The notes under the pieces are model-generated. The model searched no databases and was not told where the DNA came from. It saw only the letters and a program-made list of their open reading frames with translations. From the NCBI GenBank assembly GCA_022841665.1, contig JALHRB010000025.1, positions 1 to 49,136 of the forward strand: a stretch of 49,136 nt of DNA, read 5' to 3'. Position numbers and translations under genes: made by a program. Below, piece by piece: positions 1 through 7,218 of the stretch. Position 1 is the first letter of the stretch, and each line of letters starts with the position of its first letter. Source of the DNA: Pseudolabrys sp. (GTDB lineage Bacteria > Pseudomonadota > Alphaproteobacteria > Rhizobiales > Xanthobacteraceae).

Positions 1-334
1 GGCCGGGGCCGAGCCCTTCGCCCATGCGCAGCGCCATGCGCAGCACCATGCCGCGCGACGCCAAAGTGTAGCCCGACACCCAGTCGACGAAGCTGCGCAG
101 TTCCGGCTTGAGCGGCGGCACGTCGACCTTGCCGACGACGTCCTTGAGGCGATTATGCAGGCGCGGATTGGGGTTGGGATTGTCGGCCCAGACCACGCCG
201 GTGGTCTCGCCGCGCGCGCCGAGCGGCACGCAGACGACATCGCCGGGCGCCAGCTCCATGCCCGCCGGCACGCGGTAGGAATAGGCCTGATCGAGCGCGA
301 CCGGCACCAGGACATCGACGACGCGCATGCTCAT
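1..334 (-). CDS. priA: Primosomal protein N' (replication restart helicase PriA), N-terminal part, runs off the window
   Basis: This is the 5' end of a gene that continues beyond the left edge; about 111 residues are visible. PriA recognises stalled or repaired forks and reloads the replisome. The visible part matches the PriA 3'-DNA-binding domain: after MSM comes RVVDVLVPVALDQAYSYRVP, then a small beta-barrel with GDVVCVPLGAR and, further on, VDWVSGYTLASRGMVLRMAL. The helicase motifs lie outside the window. Two in-frame ATGs sit two codons apart (334 and 328) and neither has a strong Shine-Dalgarno, so the exact start is uncertain. It diverges from xerC with only 65 bases between them, so the promoters must be packed into that gap. 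Confidence 0.88.
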   Translation of the reverse strand, partial: MSMRVVDVLVPVALDQAYSYRVPAGMELAPGDVVCVPLGARGETTGVVWADNPNPNPRLHNRLKDVVGKVDVPPLKPELRSFVDWVSGYTLASRGMVLRMALRMGEGLGPG

Positions 335-399
335 AAGGATTGGTAGGCCGATTCCGCGCGGTTAAGGAAGGGTGAAGGAAGCCCATCTAGGCTTGGATC

Positions 400-1335
400 A
401 TGGACCTGCAATTCGCCATTGCCGCCGACGTGCAGGCCGAAATCGGCCGCTGGCTCAATTATCTCGGCGCCGAGCGGCGCATGTCGCCGAAGACTCTGGA
501 GGCCTACCGGCGCGACGCCGGCCAGTTCCTCGGCTTCATGGCCGAGCATCTGGGCGGCGCGCCGTCGCTCAAGCAGCTTGCCAAGCTGACCCCCGCCGAC
601 ATCCGCGCCTTCATGGCCGCGCGCCGCACCGCCGGTAGCGGCAGCCGCTCGCTGATGCGCGCGCTTGCCGGCACGCGTTCCTTCGCGCGCTTCCTCGAGC
701 GTAACGGCAAAGGCAAGGTTGGCGCCCTCGCCGCCGTGCGCACGCCGAAGCTTTCGAGGACTTTGCCGAAACCGCTGCCGGCGAGCGCGGCCAAGCAGAT
801 GACCGACGTCGACTTGCGCGCAGGCGAAGAGCGCGAGCCCTGGGTGTTGGCGCGCGACGCCGCCGTACTGGCGCTGCTGTACGGCTCAGGCCTGCGCATT
901 TCGGAAGCGCTCGGCTTGAAGCGCAAGGATGCGGCCGGCCAGGACGCGCTCACGGTGCTCGGCAAGGGCAGCAAGACGCGCATGGTGCCGGTGCTGCCGC
1001 AGGTAACGAAGCTCATCGCCGGCTATCTCGCGCTCTGCCCTTACGAGTTGCCGCCCGGCGGCCCGCTGTTCGTCGGCGCGCGCGGCGGGCCGCTCTCTCC
1101 GCGCATCGTGCAACTGGCGATGGCGCGCCTGCGCGGCGCGCTCGGCCTGCCCGACAGCGCGACGCCGCATGCGCTGCGGCATTCGTTCGCAACCCACCTG
1201 CTTGCGCGCGGCGGCGACCTGCGCGCCATCCAGGAACTGCTCGGCCACGCGTCGCTGTCCACGACGCAAATCTATACCGCGGTCGATGCCGAGCGTTTAC
1301 TCGACGTTTATGCGAGCGCGCATCCGCGCGCGTAA
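400..1335 (+). CDS. xerC: Tyrosine recombinase XerC
   Basis: 311 residues, a normal XerC length. With XerD it resolves chromosome dimers at dif during division. The N-terminal SAM-like DNA-binding domain covers about residues 10-105 and the catalytic domain about 125-305. All tyrosine-recombinase catalytic residues are visible: Arg166 (GSGLRISEAL), Lys189 (VLGKGSKTR), His257 and Arg260 (HALRHSFATHLL), His283 (LLGHASLSTT) and the nucleophile Tyr292 (TTQIYTAVD). It stands beside and divergent from priA. No integrase-type arm-binding domain, att site or cargo is nearby, so this is the housekeeping recombinase and not a mobile-element integrase. Confidence 0.92.
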   Translation: MDLQFAIAADVQAEIGRWLNYLGAERRMSPKTLEAYRRDAGQFLGFMAEHLGGAPSLKQLAKLTPADIRAFMAARRTAGSGSRSLMRALAGTRSFARFLERNGKGKVGALAAVRTPKLSRTLPKPLPASAAKQMTDVDLRAGEEREPWVLARDAAVLALLYGSGLRISEALGLKRKDAAGQDALTVLGKGSKTRMVPVLPQVTKLIAGYLALCPYELPPGGPLFVGARGGPLSPRIVQLAMARLRGALGLPDSATPHALRHSFATHLLARGGDLRAIQELLGHASLSTTQIYTAVDAERLLDVYASAHPRA

Positions 1336-1422
1336 CAAAAGCGTTGCAGACGGCGTGTAGCGCCCTTGCAAGCAGCCGCGCTTTACTAGCATCGTGGCCG
1401 CCGTTCAATAACGGGGGCGACA

Positions 1423-2019
1423 ATGGCGGGACCGCACGAGAACCTGGAACACGTCGAGCATGCCGAGCAGGCGGGCCACGGCGGCAACAAGAAGATCGCG
1501 CTGCTGATTTCGGTGATCGCGCTGTTCTTGGCCTTCTCCGAAACCCTGGGCAAGAGCGCGCAGACCGCCGCCATCGCCGACAACATCAAGGCCTCCGACA
1601 CCTGGAATTTCTTTCAGGCCAAGACCATCCGCCAGACCGCCCTGCGCGCGCAGGCCGACGCCATGGCGGTGCAGACGCTGACCGTCACCAACGACGAAGC
1701 CAAGGCCGCGATGGCCAAGCAGGTGGAGACCTGGCGCGCCACGGCGGCCCGCTATGAATCCGACCCGAAGGAAAAGGACGGCCGCAAGGAATTGCGCGCG
1801 CTGGCCGAGAAATACGAGCACGACCGCGACACGCATCTGGCGCGCTATCACCACTATGAGTTCGCCTCGGCCGCGTTCCAGATCGGCATCGTGCTAGCCT
1901 CGGCGGAAGTCATCACCGGCATCGTGGCGCTCGGCTGGCTGTCCGGCATTCTCGGGCTGGTCGGCATCGGCTTCATGGGCATCGGCCTGTGGGCGCCGCA
2001 TGCGGTGCATCTGATCTAG
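1423..2019 (+). CDS. DUF4337-family membrane protein
   Basis: 198 residues matching the DUF4337 pattern; function unknown. It has a His/Glu-rich N terminus (residues 1-22), one transmembrane helix at about 25-42 (IALLISVIALFLAFSE), a long charged helical central part with SDTWNFFQAKTIRQTA and EKYEHDRD-type segments (about 45-145), and two closely spaced C-terminal membrane segments at about 150-193. The helical middle between membrane anchors suggests a coiled-coil periplasmic or cytoplasmic loop. There is no strong Shine-Dalgarno. It is probably monocistronic, with an 87-base gap after xerC and 123 bases before the next gene. Confidence 0.8.
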   Translation: MAGPHENLEHVEHAEQAGHGGNKKIALLISVIALFLAFSETLGKSAQTAAIADNIKASDTWNFFQAKTIRQTALRAQADAMAVQTLTVTNDEAKAAMAKQVETWRATAARYESDPKEKDGRKELRALAEKYEHDRDTHLARYHHYEFASAAFQIGIVLASAEVITGIVALGWLSGILGLVGIGFMGIGLWAPHAVHLI

Positions 2020-2055
2020 CGCCTCCCCCGTTTTAGGAATTAATATCAACGCGCT

Positions 2056-2079
2056 CCGCGTGTTGCGGAGGGCTATAAT
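2056..2079 (+). promoter_or_regulatory. Possible promoter: hairpin plus perfect -10 hexamer upstream of the M24 gene
   Basis: A perfect TATAAT lies at 2074-2079, preceded by a small inverted repeat CTCCGC-GTGTT-GCGGAG. No good -35 hexamer is present at 16-18 bases, so this is either an activator-dependent promoter or chance. Confidence 0.25.
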
Positions 2080-2142
2080 GCGGCCAAGCCGGGGGCTATA
2101 AGGCCGCCAGCAAAACAACCCGCGACGTAAGGGAGGGACTTC

Positions 2143-3447
2143 ATGGACGATCTCACACGCGATCTGCACAAGATCACGGCCGACGACATCAACCCGCGCT
2201 ACAAGTGGGACCGTCCGCTGCCCGCCCTCGGCATCATGGGCGTCGATTTCGAGGAGCGTGTCGATTACCGCCGCATGCACCGCTACCGCCTCGGCCGCGC
2301 CAAGCAGGCCTTGGGCAAGTCGGAATGCGGCGCGCTGCTGGTGTTCGACGTCAACAACATCCGCTACCTCACCTCGACCAAGATCGGCGAATGGGAGCGC
2401 GACAAGATTTCGCGCTGGGCGCTGCTCACCCAGACGAGCGACGACCCGATCATCTGGGACTTCGGCTCGGCCGCCGTCCACCACAGGCTCTATTCGCCCT
2501 GGCTCAAGCCCGAGAACTGCAAGGCCGGCGTGCTCGGCCTGCGCGGCACCATCCAGCCGTCGTTCGGCCTGATGGCGAAACATGCCAAGGAAATTTTCGG
2601 CCTGCTCAAGGACGCGGGCGTCGAGAAGATGCCGGTCGGCATCGACATCATCGAGCCGGCCATGATGTTCGAATTGCAGAAGCTCGGCCTCAACATCGTG
2701 GACGGCCAGCAGATCATGCTGGAGGCGCGCGAGATCAAGTCGGCCGACGAGATCCACCTCTTGAACCGCGCCGCCGCGATGGTCGACGGCGCCTACGATC
2801 TCGTCAACGAGAAGCTGCGCCCGGGCGTGCGCGAGAACGACATCGTCGCCATGGTCAACGAGTTCCTCTATCGCCACGGCTCCGACGACGTGGAAGCGGT
2901 CAACGCCATCTCCGGCGAGCGCTGCAACCCGCACCCGCACAACTTCACCGACCGCATGATCCGCCCGGGCGACCAGGCCTTCTTCGACATCCTGCAGTCG
3001 TTCATGGGCTACCGCACCTGCTACTACCGCACCTTCAACGTCGGGCGCGCCACGCCGGCGCAGCACGACTGCTACAAGAAGGCGCGCGAGTGGATCGACC
3101 TCGCCATCGAGCGCATCAAGCCGGGCGTGACCACCGCGCACATCTGCGAGGTGTTCCCGAAAGCGCCGGAATTCGGCTTCCCGGACGAGATTTCGGCCTT
3201 CGGCCTGCAATTCGCGCACGGCCTCGGCCTCGCACTGCATGAGCGGCCGATCATCTCGCGCGTGATCTCGATGGAGCATCCGACCGAAATCAAGGAAGGC
3301 ATGGTGTTCGCGATCGAAACCTATTGCCCTGCGACCGACGGCGCCTCCGCCGCGCGCATCGAGGAAGAGGTGGTGGTCACCGACAAGGGCTGCCGCCTGA
3401 TCTCGCTGTTCCCGGCGGAAGAACTGCCGATCGCGAACCGGTATTGA
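2143..3447 (+). CDS. M24-family (pita-bread fold) protein, DddP/creatinase-like, metal ligands partly lost
   Basis: 434 residues with a creatinase-type N domain (about 40-195) and an M24 domain (about 205-425). Family members include Xaa-Pro peptidases, creatinase and the DMSP lyase DddP; the GALLVFDVNNIRYLTST segment (63-79) resembles DddP-like members. Of the usual M24 metal ligands, Asp282 (FFDIL), His359 (FAHGLGL), Glu392 (AIETY) and Glu407 (RIEEEV) remain, and the HExP-like His366-Glu367 is kept. The second Asp is replaced by Cys293 (GYRTCYYRTF where the family has GY..D..RTF). A metal-poor creatinase/lyase-like chemistry is therefore as likely as peptidase activity. The start is well supported by AAGGGAGGGACTTC just upstream. 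Substrate unknown. Confidence 0.82.
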   Translation: MDDLTRDLHKITADDINPRYKWDRPLPALGIMGVDFEERVDYRRMHRYRLGRAKQALGKSECGALLVFDVNNIRYLTSTKIGEWERDKISRWALLTQTSDDPIIWDFGSAAVHHRLYSPWLKPENCKAGVLGLRGTIQPSFGLMAKHAKEIFGLLKDAGVEKMPVGIDIIEPAMMFELQKLGLNIVDGQQIMLEAREIKSADEIHLLNRAAAMVDGAYDLVNEKLRPGVRENDIVAMVNEFLYRHGSDDVEAVNAISGERCNPHPHNFTDRMIRPGDQAFFDILQSFMGYRTCYYRTFNVGRATPAQHDCYKKAREWIDLAIERIKPGVTTAHICEVFPKAPEFGFPDEISAFGLQFAHGLGLALHERPIISRVISMEHPTEIKEGMVFAIETYCPATDGASAARIEEEVVVTDKGCRLISLFPAEELPIANRY

Positions 3448-3522
3448 TATGACAACATCGCCGAGCTTCCTGGATATGGAGGCTCGGCGGCCGTTGTCTC
3501 GGACCAGGGATCAGACCGGCCG

Positions 3523-3859
3523 ATGGCGCGATTGCCAAACTGCGATCGAGCGATCCTTGGTCTTCGAAAGATCGAAGACTACTGCCTCAACCCGCAGCAT
3601 CCCCGTGGAAGGCATAAGGCGCGCGTCTTCCGCGATGCCCTCGGTATCGGCCGCAATGACGCGCGCTGGCTGCGCGACGTTATCCTCGACGCCATCCAAA
3701 CAACCGACGCCACCGAACTGACCGGAGACGCGCTTGGAAGGCGCTGGCGGCTCGATGTCCCGGCCTCGCGACAGAACAGGCATATTTGTGATAAGAACCA
3801 TCTGGATCATACGAACCGGCGAGGAAGAACCGCGGTTCGTCACCTGCTGGGTGCTGTAA
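3523..3859 (+). pseudogene. DUF6883-like gene interrupted by a frameshift near 3780-3800
   Basis: The first part reads in frame 1 as LPNCDRAILGLRKIEDYCLN then PQHPRGRHKARVFRDALG, the start of the small DUF6883 family often found beside DUF4926. The expected C terminus (IRTIWIIRTGEEEPRFVTC, then WVL and stop) is present but in frame 2, ending with TAA at 3857-3859. The frames must switch around GACAGAACAGGCATATTTG; one extra base or two missing bases would explain it. Frame 1 happens to stay open and runs into the next gene, giving a misleading 188-residue fused reading frame. The TAA overlaps the ATG of the DUF4926 gene (TAATG), so the pair was translationally coupled. Either a recent mutation or a sequencing error. 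Family naming is from recall. Confidence 0.65.
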
Positions 3860-4089
3860 TGACCGATGCTGCTCGCTCGGAAAGGCCTGACGTGCTCGAC
3901 GTCGTCGCGCTGCTCGCCGACCGGCCGGCAGAAGGGCTTGCGCGCGGCCAAGTGGGCACCGTGGTCGAGGCGCTCAGCGCAGACGCCGTATTGGTCGAAT
4001 TCAGCGATGACGATGGCCGGGCCTATGCGGTGACCGCTTGCCCAATCAGCGGCCTGCTCGTGCTTCGCTACGAGCCCGAAGCGGCTTGA
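3859..4089 (+). CDS. DUF4926 small protein
   Basis: 76 residues starting at the ATG that overlaps the stop of the DUF6883-like gene. The sequence has the compact SH3-like beta pattern of DUF4926: DVLDVVALLADRPAEGLARG, then QVGTVVEAL and VLVEFSDDDGRAYAVTA. In many bacteria this protein is encoded directly after a DUF6883 protein; the pair has been noted as small partner genes of unknown role. No Shine-Dalgarno of its own is obvious, which fits coupling by the TAATG overlap. Reading it as the C-terminal part of a longer fused protein would be an artefact of the upstream frameshift. Confidence 0.7.
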   Translation: MTDAARSERPDVLDVVALLADRPAEGLARGQVGTVVEALSADAVLVEFSDDDGRAYAVTACPISGLLVLRYEPEAA

Positions 4090-4105
4090 TCTAGTCCGCC
4101 TTCGT

Positions 4106-4336
4106 ATGAACAAACCCCTCGCCCCCCGCTATATCTCGCCCAAGGAACGCGCGGAGAACCGCGCGCGCTGGATGCGCTTCGGCTACGGGGTGGCAGTGGC
4201 GATCCCGGCGCTGGCCGCGCTGATGATGTTCGGCTACAGCGACCAGGCGCCCGGCTGGCTGCGCAGCTTTACGGTCGCGTTCGACGGGGCCCTCGGGTTC
4301 CCGGTGCTGGCGCTGATCCAGAAACTGATGGCCTGA
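4106..4336 (+). CDS. Small hypothetical membrane protein
   Basis: 76 residues, family not recognised. A basic N terminus (YISPKERAENRARWMRFGYG) is followed by one clear hydrophobic helix (about 27-43, VAVAIPALAALMMFGY) and a second, weaker one near the C terminus (about 58-74, FDGALGFPVLALIQKLM). It begins 16 bases after the DUF4926 gene with no convincing Shine-Dalgarno, so it may be co-transcribed. The basic-inside arrangement before the first helix supports a real inner-membrane protein, but the short length keeps this moderate. Confidence 0.55.
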   Translation: MNKPLAPRYISPKERAENRARWMRFGYGVAVAIPALAALMMFGYSDQAPGWLRSFTVAFDGALGFPVLALIQKLMA

Positions 4337-4419
4337 GCGGCCGCAGGGCAGGTCTGCACGTGCGCCTGTAGCTTAACGCAGAGGCTGCCCTTATCTAGGC
4401 CGCGAACGAGGACCGCTTC

Positions 4420-4863
4420 ATGACCAATCTGGATTTCCGCCCCGCGCCGCAGCCGGCGCAAGCTCCCAAAGGCGCCGGTGAGGCGCTTTGGCGCGGCTTC
4501 CGCAGCCGCTGCCCGGCCTGCGGGGAAGGCCGCATGTTCCGCGCCTTCCTGAAGGTCGCCGACGAATGCCCGAACTGCGGCGAGGAGCTGCACCACCACC
4601 GCGCAGACGACTTCCCGGCCTACCTGGTGATCGTCATCGTCGGCCACATTCTGGTGCCGATCGTGCTGGCGGTGGAAACCGACATCGCGCCGCCGATGTG
4701 GGTCGGCATGACGCTGTGGCCGCTGGTCGCGCTGGTCATGTGCCTCGCCCTAATCCAGCCGATCAAAGGCGCGGTGGTGGCGATCCAGTGGTACATCGGC
4801 ATGCACGGCTTCGAGCAGTCCAAGGAAAAGCGTGCTGCGACCGTAGCCACCAAGGCCGTCTGA
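4420..4863 (+). CDS. DUF983 zinc-ribbon membrane protein
   Basis: 147 residues, typical DUF983. The N-terminal cytosolic part carries two CxxC pairs, CPACGEG at about 31-37 and CPNCGEEL at about 50-57, which should form a zinc ribbon, followed by HHHRADDFPAYLV at the membrane edge. Two transmembrane helices follow (about 70-86 and 95-116). The molecular role is unknown; in alphaproteobacteria the family is scattered among housekeeping and respiratory genes. The C terminus is basic and soluble. Confidence 0.85.
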   Translation: MTNLDFRPAPQPAQAPKGAGEALWRGFRSRCPACGEGRMFRAFLKVADECPNCGEELHHHRADDFPAYLVIVIVGHILVPIVLAVETDIAPPMWVGMTLWPLVALVMCLALIQPIKGAVVAIQWYIGMHGFEQSKEKRAATVATKAV

Positions 4864-4894
4864 CCCGGAACCAATCCAAAGGTTTGGAACTTAA

Positions 4895-4924
4895 CCTCCC
4901 CGAAACAGGCTCAGGGAGGCTTTT
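4895..4924 (+). promoter_or_regulatory. Stem that pairs the Shine-Dalgarno of the next small gene
   Basis: CCTCCC (4895-4900) is complementary to GGGAGG (4914-4919), with a 13-base loop, followed by CTTTT and the ATG. GGGAGG is the ribosome-binding site of the small gene at 4925, so the stem either masks it or acts as a weak terminator. Confidence 0.4.
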
Positions 4925-5089
4925 ATGGCTGACAATGGAAGCGGCGGCGTCGGCGTGCTCGGCGTACTGGTCGGCGCGCTGATCGTGATCGTCGTGGGCG
5001 GCGGCCTTCTGTTTGCCACCGGCAATCTCGGCGGCGGCAAGAGCTCGACCGTGAAGGTCGAGATGCCGAAGATCTCCACCACGAAGTAA
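4925..5089 (+). CDS. 54-residue single-pass membrane protein
   Basis: A short gene with a good GGGAGG ribosome-binding site six bases before the ATG. The product has a Gly-rich lead (MADNGSGGVGVLG), one strong transmembrane helix (about 13-33, VLVGALIVIVVGGGLLF) and a short soluble tail ending VKVEMPKISTTK. It looks like the small Gly-rich membrane proteins common in Rhizobiales that have no assigned function. A strong hairpin terminator follows directly (5101-5138), which supports it as the last gene of the unit. Confidence 0.65.
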   Translation: MADNGSGGVGVLGVLVGALIVIVVGGGLLFATGNLGGGKSSTVKVEMPKISTTK

Positions 5090-5100
5090 TCGGTTCGGGC

Positions 5101-5150
5101 CGCGCGGACGCGGGCGGTACACATCGCGCGTCCGCGCGTGTGCTCTTTAA
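5101..5150 (+). terminator. GC-rich hairpin terminator
   Basis: A perfect 12-bp stem, CGCGCGGACGCG (5101-5112) with CGCGTCCGCGCG (5127-5138), is followed by TGTGCTCTTTAATAA. It sits just after the stop at 5089. Confidence 0.65.
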
Positions 5151-5166
5151 TAATCGGCGCATACCG

Positions 5167-5222
5167 CATGCGGCCTGCCCGGCGCACGTCCCTTGAAACG
5201 TGCGCCGGGCAGGGGCGGCATG
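5167..5222 (+). repeat. Very stable 16-bp hairpin with GCATGC flanks upstream of lrgA
   Basis: CCTGCCCGGCGCACGT (5174-5189) pairs perfectly with ACGTGCGCCGGGCAGG (5198-5213) around an 8-base loop. GCATGC at 5167-5172 and 5217-5222 can extend it. A second short hairpin, TCGCTCC-CCC-GGAGCGA (5250-5266), follows. There is no T-run, so it is not a classic terminator; it lies in the leader of the lrgA-lrgB pair. Confidence 0.6.
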
Positions 5223-5282
5223 CTATTCTGGCGATGAATCGCAAACCTATCGCTCCCCCGGAGCGACGCGAAATCACCGGGA

Positions 5283-5669
5283 ATGCATTCCATGCTGGCC
5301 GCGCTTGCTTCTTTGCTGCTGTGCCAACTCGCCGGCGAGGCGATCGTGCGCGCCGCCACGCTGCCAGTGCCCGGCCCGGTGGTCGGCATGATGCTCCTGT
5401 TCCTGCTGATGCTCCTGCGAGCACCGCTGCCGAAGGAGACCGGTGACACCGCAGAAGAGCTGCTCAAGCATCTGTCGCTGTTGTTCGTGCCGGCGGGCGT
5501 CGGCGTGGTGCAGAACATTTCGCTGCTCGGCGATACCGGCCTGCGGCTGCTCGCCGTCGTGGTGCTCGGCACCGTGATCGCGCTGACGGTGACGGCGCTC
5601 ACCTTCGCCGGCGTCGCGCGGCTGATGCGCATCGACGATGCCGCGCCCAACGACGATGCGATGCGATGA
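5283..5669 (+). CDS. lrgA: CidA/LrgA family holin-like membrane protein
   Basis: 128 residues, usual length for the family. Four membrane helices are visible, with the family signatures LPVPGPVVGMMLLFLLML (about 27-44) and LLFVPAGVGVVQN (about 66-78). LrgA/CidA proteins are proposed holin/antiholin-type or organic-acid (pyruvate, glycolate) transport components acting with LrgB. The stop overlaps the lrgB start (ATGA), so the two are coupled. Start is ATG 5283 or ATG 5292; neither has a decisive ribosome-binding site. The leader carries the long hairpin noted at 5167-5222, a possible regulatory element. Confidence 0.88.
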   Translation: MHSMLAALASLLLCQLAGEAIVRAATLPVPGPVVGMMLLFLLMLLRAPLPKETGDTAEELLKHLSLLFVPAGVGVVQNISLLGDTGLRLLAVVVLGTVIALTVTALTFAGVARLMRIDDAAPNDDAMR

Positions 5670-6385
5670 CCGATCTCGTCAACCTGTGGGTCTATCTTTC
5701 CGGCTCGCCGCTGCTGTGGCTGACGGCGACGCTCACCGCTTACGTGGTGGCGGAAGCGATCTCGGCCGCGTGCAAACGTCATCCGCTGGCCAATCCGGTG
5801 CTGATCGCGGTCGTTTTGGTGTCGGGGCTGCTGTTGGCGAGCGGCACGCCCTACCCGGCCTATTTCGCGGGCGCGCAATTCGTCCACTTCCTGCTCGGTC
5901 CGGCGACGGTGGCACTGGCGGTGCCGCTGGTGCGACATTTGCCGCAGGTGCGACGCGCGCTCGTCCCCATGCTGGTCGCGCTGGCGGCGGGCTCGTTCAC
6001 CGCGATCGCGTCTGCGGTGCTGCTGGCCAGGGCGTTCGGGCTCGACCGCGCCGCCATGCTGGCGCTGGCGCCGAAATCCTCGACCGCGGCGATCGCCATG
6101 GGCATCGCCGAGAAGACCGGCGGCGATCCGGCGCTGACCGCGGTGCTGGTCGTGCTGACCGGCATTTCGGGCGCGATTATCGTCACGCCGCTGATGAATG
6201 CGCTGCGGCTGAAGAACTACGCGGCGCGCGGCTTCGCCGCGGGTTTAGCCTCGCACGGTATCGGCACTGCGCGCGCCTTCCAGGTCTCGCCGCTCGCCGG
6301 CACCTTCGCCGGCATCGCCCTCGGCTTGAACGGCCTGCTCACCGCGCTGCTGGTGCCCGTGCTGTTGCGCTGGCTGGTGGATTAG
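5666..6385 (+). CDS. lrgB: LrgB/CidB family membrane protein
   Basis: 239 residues, a standard LrgB. Roughly seven membrane segments, with the conserved LAPKSSTAAIAMGIAEKTGG (about 131-150) and a C-terminal GLASHGIGTARAFQ motif typical of the family. It partners LrgA in murein-hydrolase control or in organic-acid transport (the plant homologue PLGG1 carries glycolate/glycerate). The ATGA overlap with lrgA shows translational coupling. The next gene is convergent and only 19 bases away. Confidence 0.88.
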   Translation: MTDLVNLWVYLSGSPLLWLTATLTAYVVAEAISAACKRHPLANPVLIAVVLVSGLLLASGTPYPAYFAGAQFVHFLLGPATVALAVPLVRHLPQVRRALVPMLVALAAGSFTAIASAVLLARAFGLDRAAMLALAPKSSTAAIAMGIAEKTGGDPALTAVLVVLTGISGAIIVTPLMNALRLKNYAARGFAAGLASHGIGTARAFQVSPLAGTFAGIALGLNGLLTALLVPVLLRWLVD

Positions 6386-6404
6386 TCTGCCGCACGTGGC
6401 TTGC

Positions 6405-7163
6405 TTATGCCGATGCGCGTTCTTTCAGATGCGGAAACCGTTCCGACAGCAGCGACCCGTGATAGTAAGTCGGCTTATAGGCCGGATGCGCGCGGATGTT
6501 GTCGAACCAGGTGACGACACGGGGCAGGTCCTGCCAGTCAGGCATGCCGAGGTCGTGCATGCGCACCAGCGCCGGCATCACCGCCACATCGGCGAGGCTG
6601 ATCTCCTTGCCGAGCAGCCAGGGGCCGCCGCTCTTCTCGATTTCGGCGTCTATGCGCTCATAGGAGCGGCGCAGACGCGCGAGCGCTCCGTCCATCTCCG
6701 CCTTGGGAAAGCCGGTCTGCCCCATGGTGAGCATGAATTCGCGGCGCAGCGGCTTCGACTCCGCCATCGCGACGAAGGCGTCGCGGCTCATCTTCTGGAA
6801 ACTCGGCAGGAAGGCGAGGTTGAAGGTCGGCACGCGCACCGCGCCGGCCGGCATCTCGTCGATGTAATGCATGAGCGTGCGCATACGCGCGCGCGCGACC
6901 GGGTCCTCGGGCGTGAAGCTGTCCTCCGGCTCGACCTCGTCGAGATATTCGGTGATGACGGTCGAATCGATGACGATCGCGCCGTCATGGTCGAGTGTGG
7001 GCACGACGCCGTTGGGATTGAGCTTGAGGTAGTCGGGCTTGAGCTGGTCGCCTTCCAGCAGGTTGAGCTTCACCTCGTCGAAGGGCAGCCCCTTGGCGTT
7101 GAACACGAAGCGGACCCGCTGGCTGCAGGTCGATTGCGGCGCGTTGTAGAGCTTGTAGGCCAT
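6405..7163 (-). CDS. Glutathione S-transferase family protein
   Basis: 252 residues with a thioredoxin-like N domain (about 1-80) and an all-helical C domain. STCSQRVRFVFNAKG (11-25) gives the active-site Ser/Cys loop, NGVVPTLDHDG carries the cis-Pro, and IDSTVITEYLDE the gamma-glutamyl contact. The pattern is that of zeta/theta-like bacterial GSTs that use glutathione in isomerisation or dehalogenation; the substrate cannot be told. A GGGGAGAAA ribosome-binding site supports the start. It is convergent with lrgB and lies 55 bases after the next minus-strand gene. Confidence 0.85.
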   Translation of the reverse strand: MAYKLYNAPQSTCSQRVRFVFNAKGLPFDEVKLNLLEGDQLKPDYLKLNPNGVVPTLDHDGAIVIDSTVITEYLDEVEPEDSFTPEDPVARARMRTLMHYIDEMPAGAVRVPTFNLAFLPSFQKMSRDAFVAMAESKPLRREFMLTMGQTGFPKAEMDGALARLRRSYERIDAEIEKSGGPWLLGKEISLADVAVMPALVRMHDLGMPDWQDLPRVVTWFDNIRAHPAYKPTYYHGSLLSERFPHLKERASA

Positions 7164-7218
7164 TTGGCGTTTCTCCCCGTTGCCGGGAGTTTGTCATTTC
7201 CGGGGGGCGTCCTGCAAC

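Noticed and set aside
400-1335. Integrase of a genomic island
   Set aside because: Length, catalytic layout and position next to priA match housekeeping XerC; no att repeats or cargo genes.
1894-3279. Long 461-codon open frame opposite the M24 gene
   Set aside because: Antisense shadow typical of high-GC DNA; composition is Arg/Ala/Val-rich with no recognisable pattern, and the plus-strand gene has a clear ribosome-binding site and family motifs.
3523-4089. A single 188-residue protein spanning both small domains
   Set aside because: The true end of the first domain is in another frame and stops at an overlap with the second domain's ATG, so the long frame is explained by a frameshift.
4362-4412. 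CCTGTAGCTTAACGCAGAGGC looked like the 5' part of a tRNA
   Set aside because: No anticodon arm, T-arm or acceptor-stem pairing follows.
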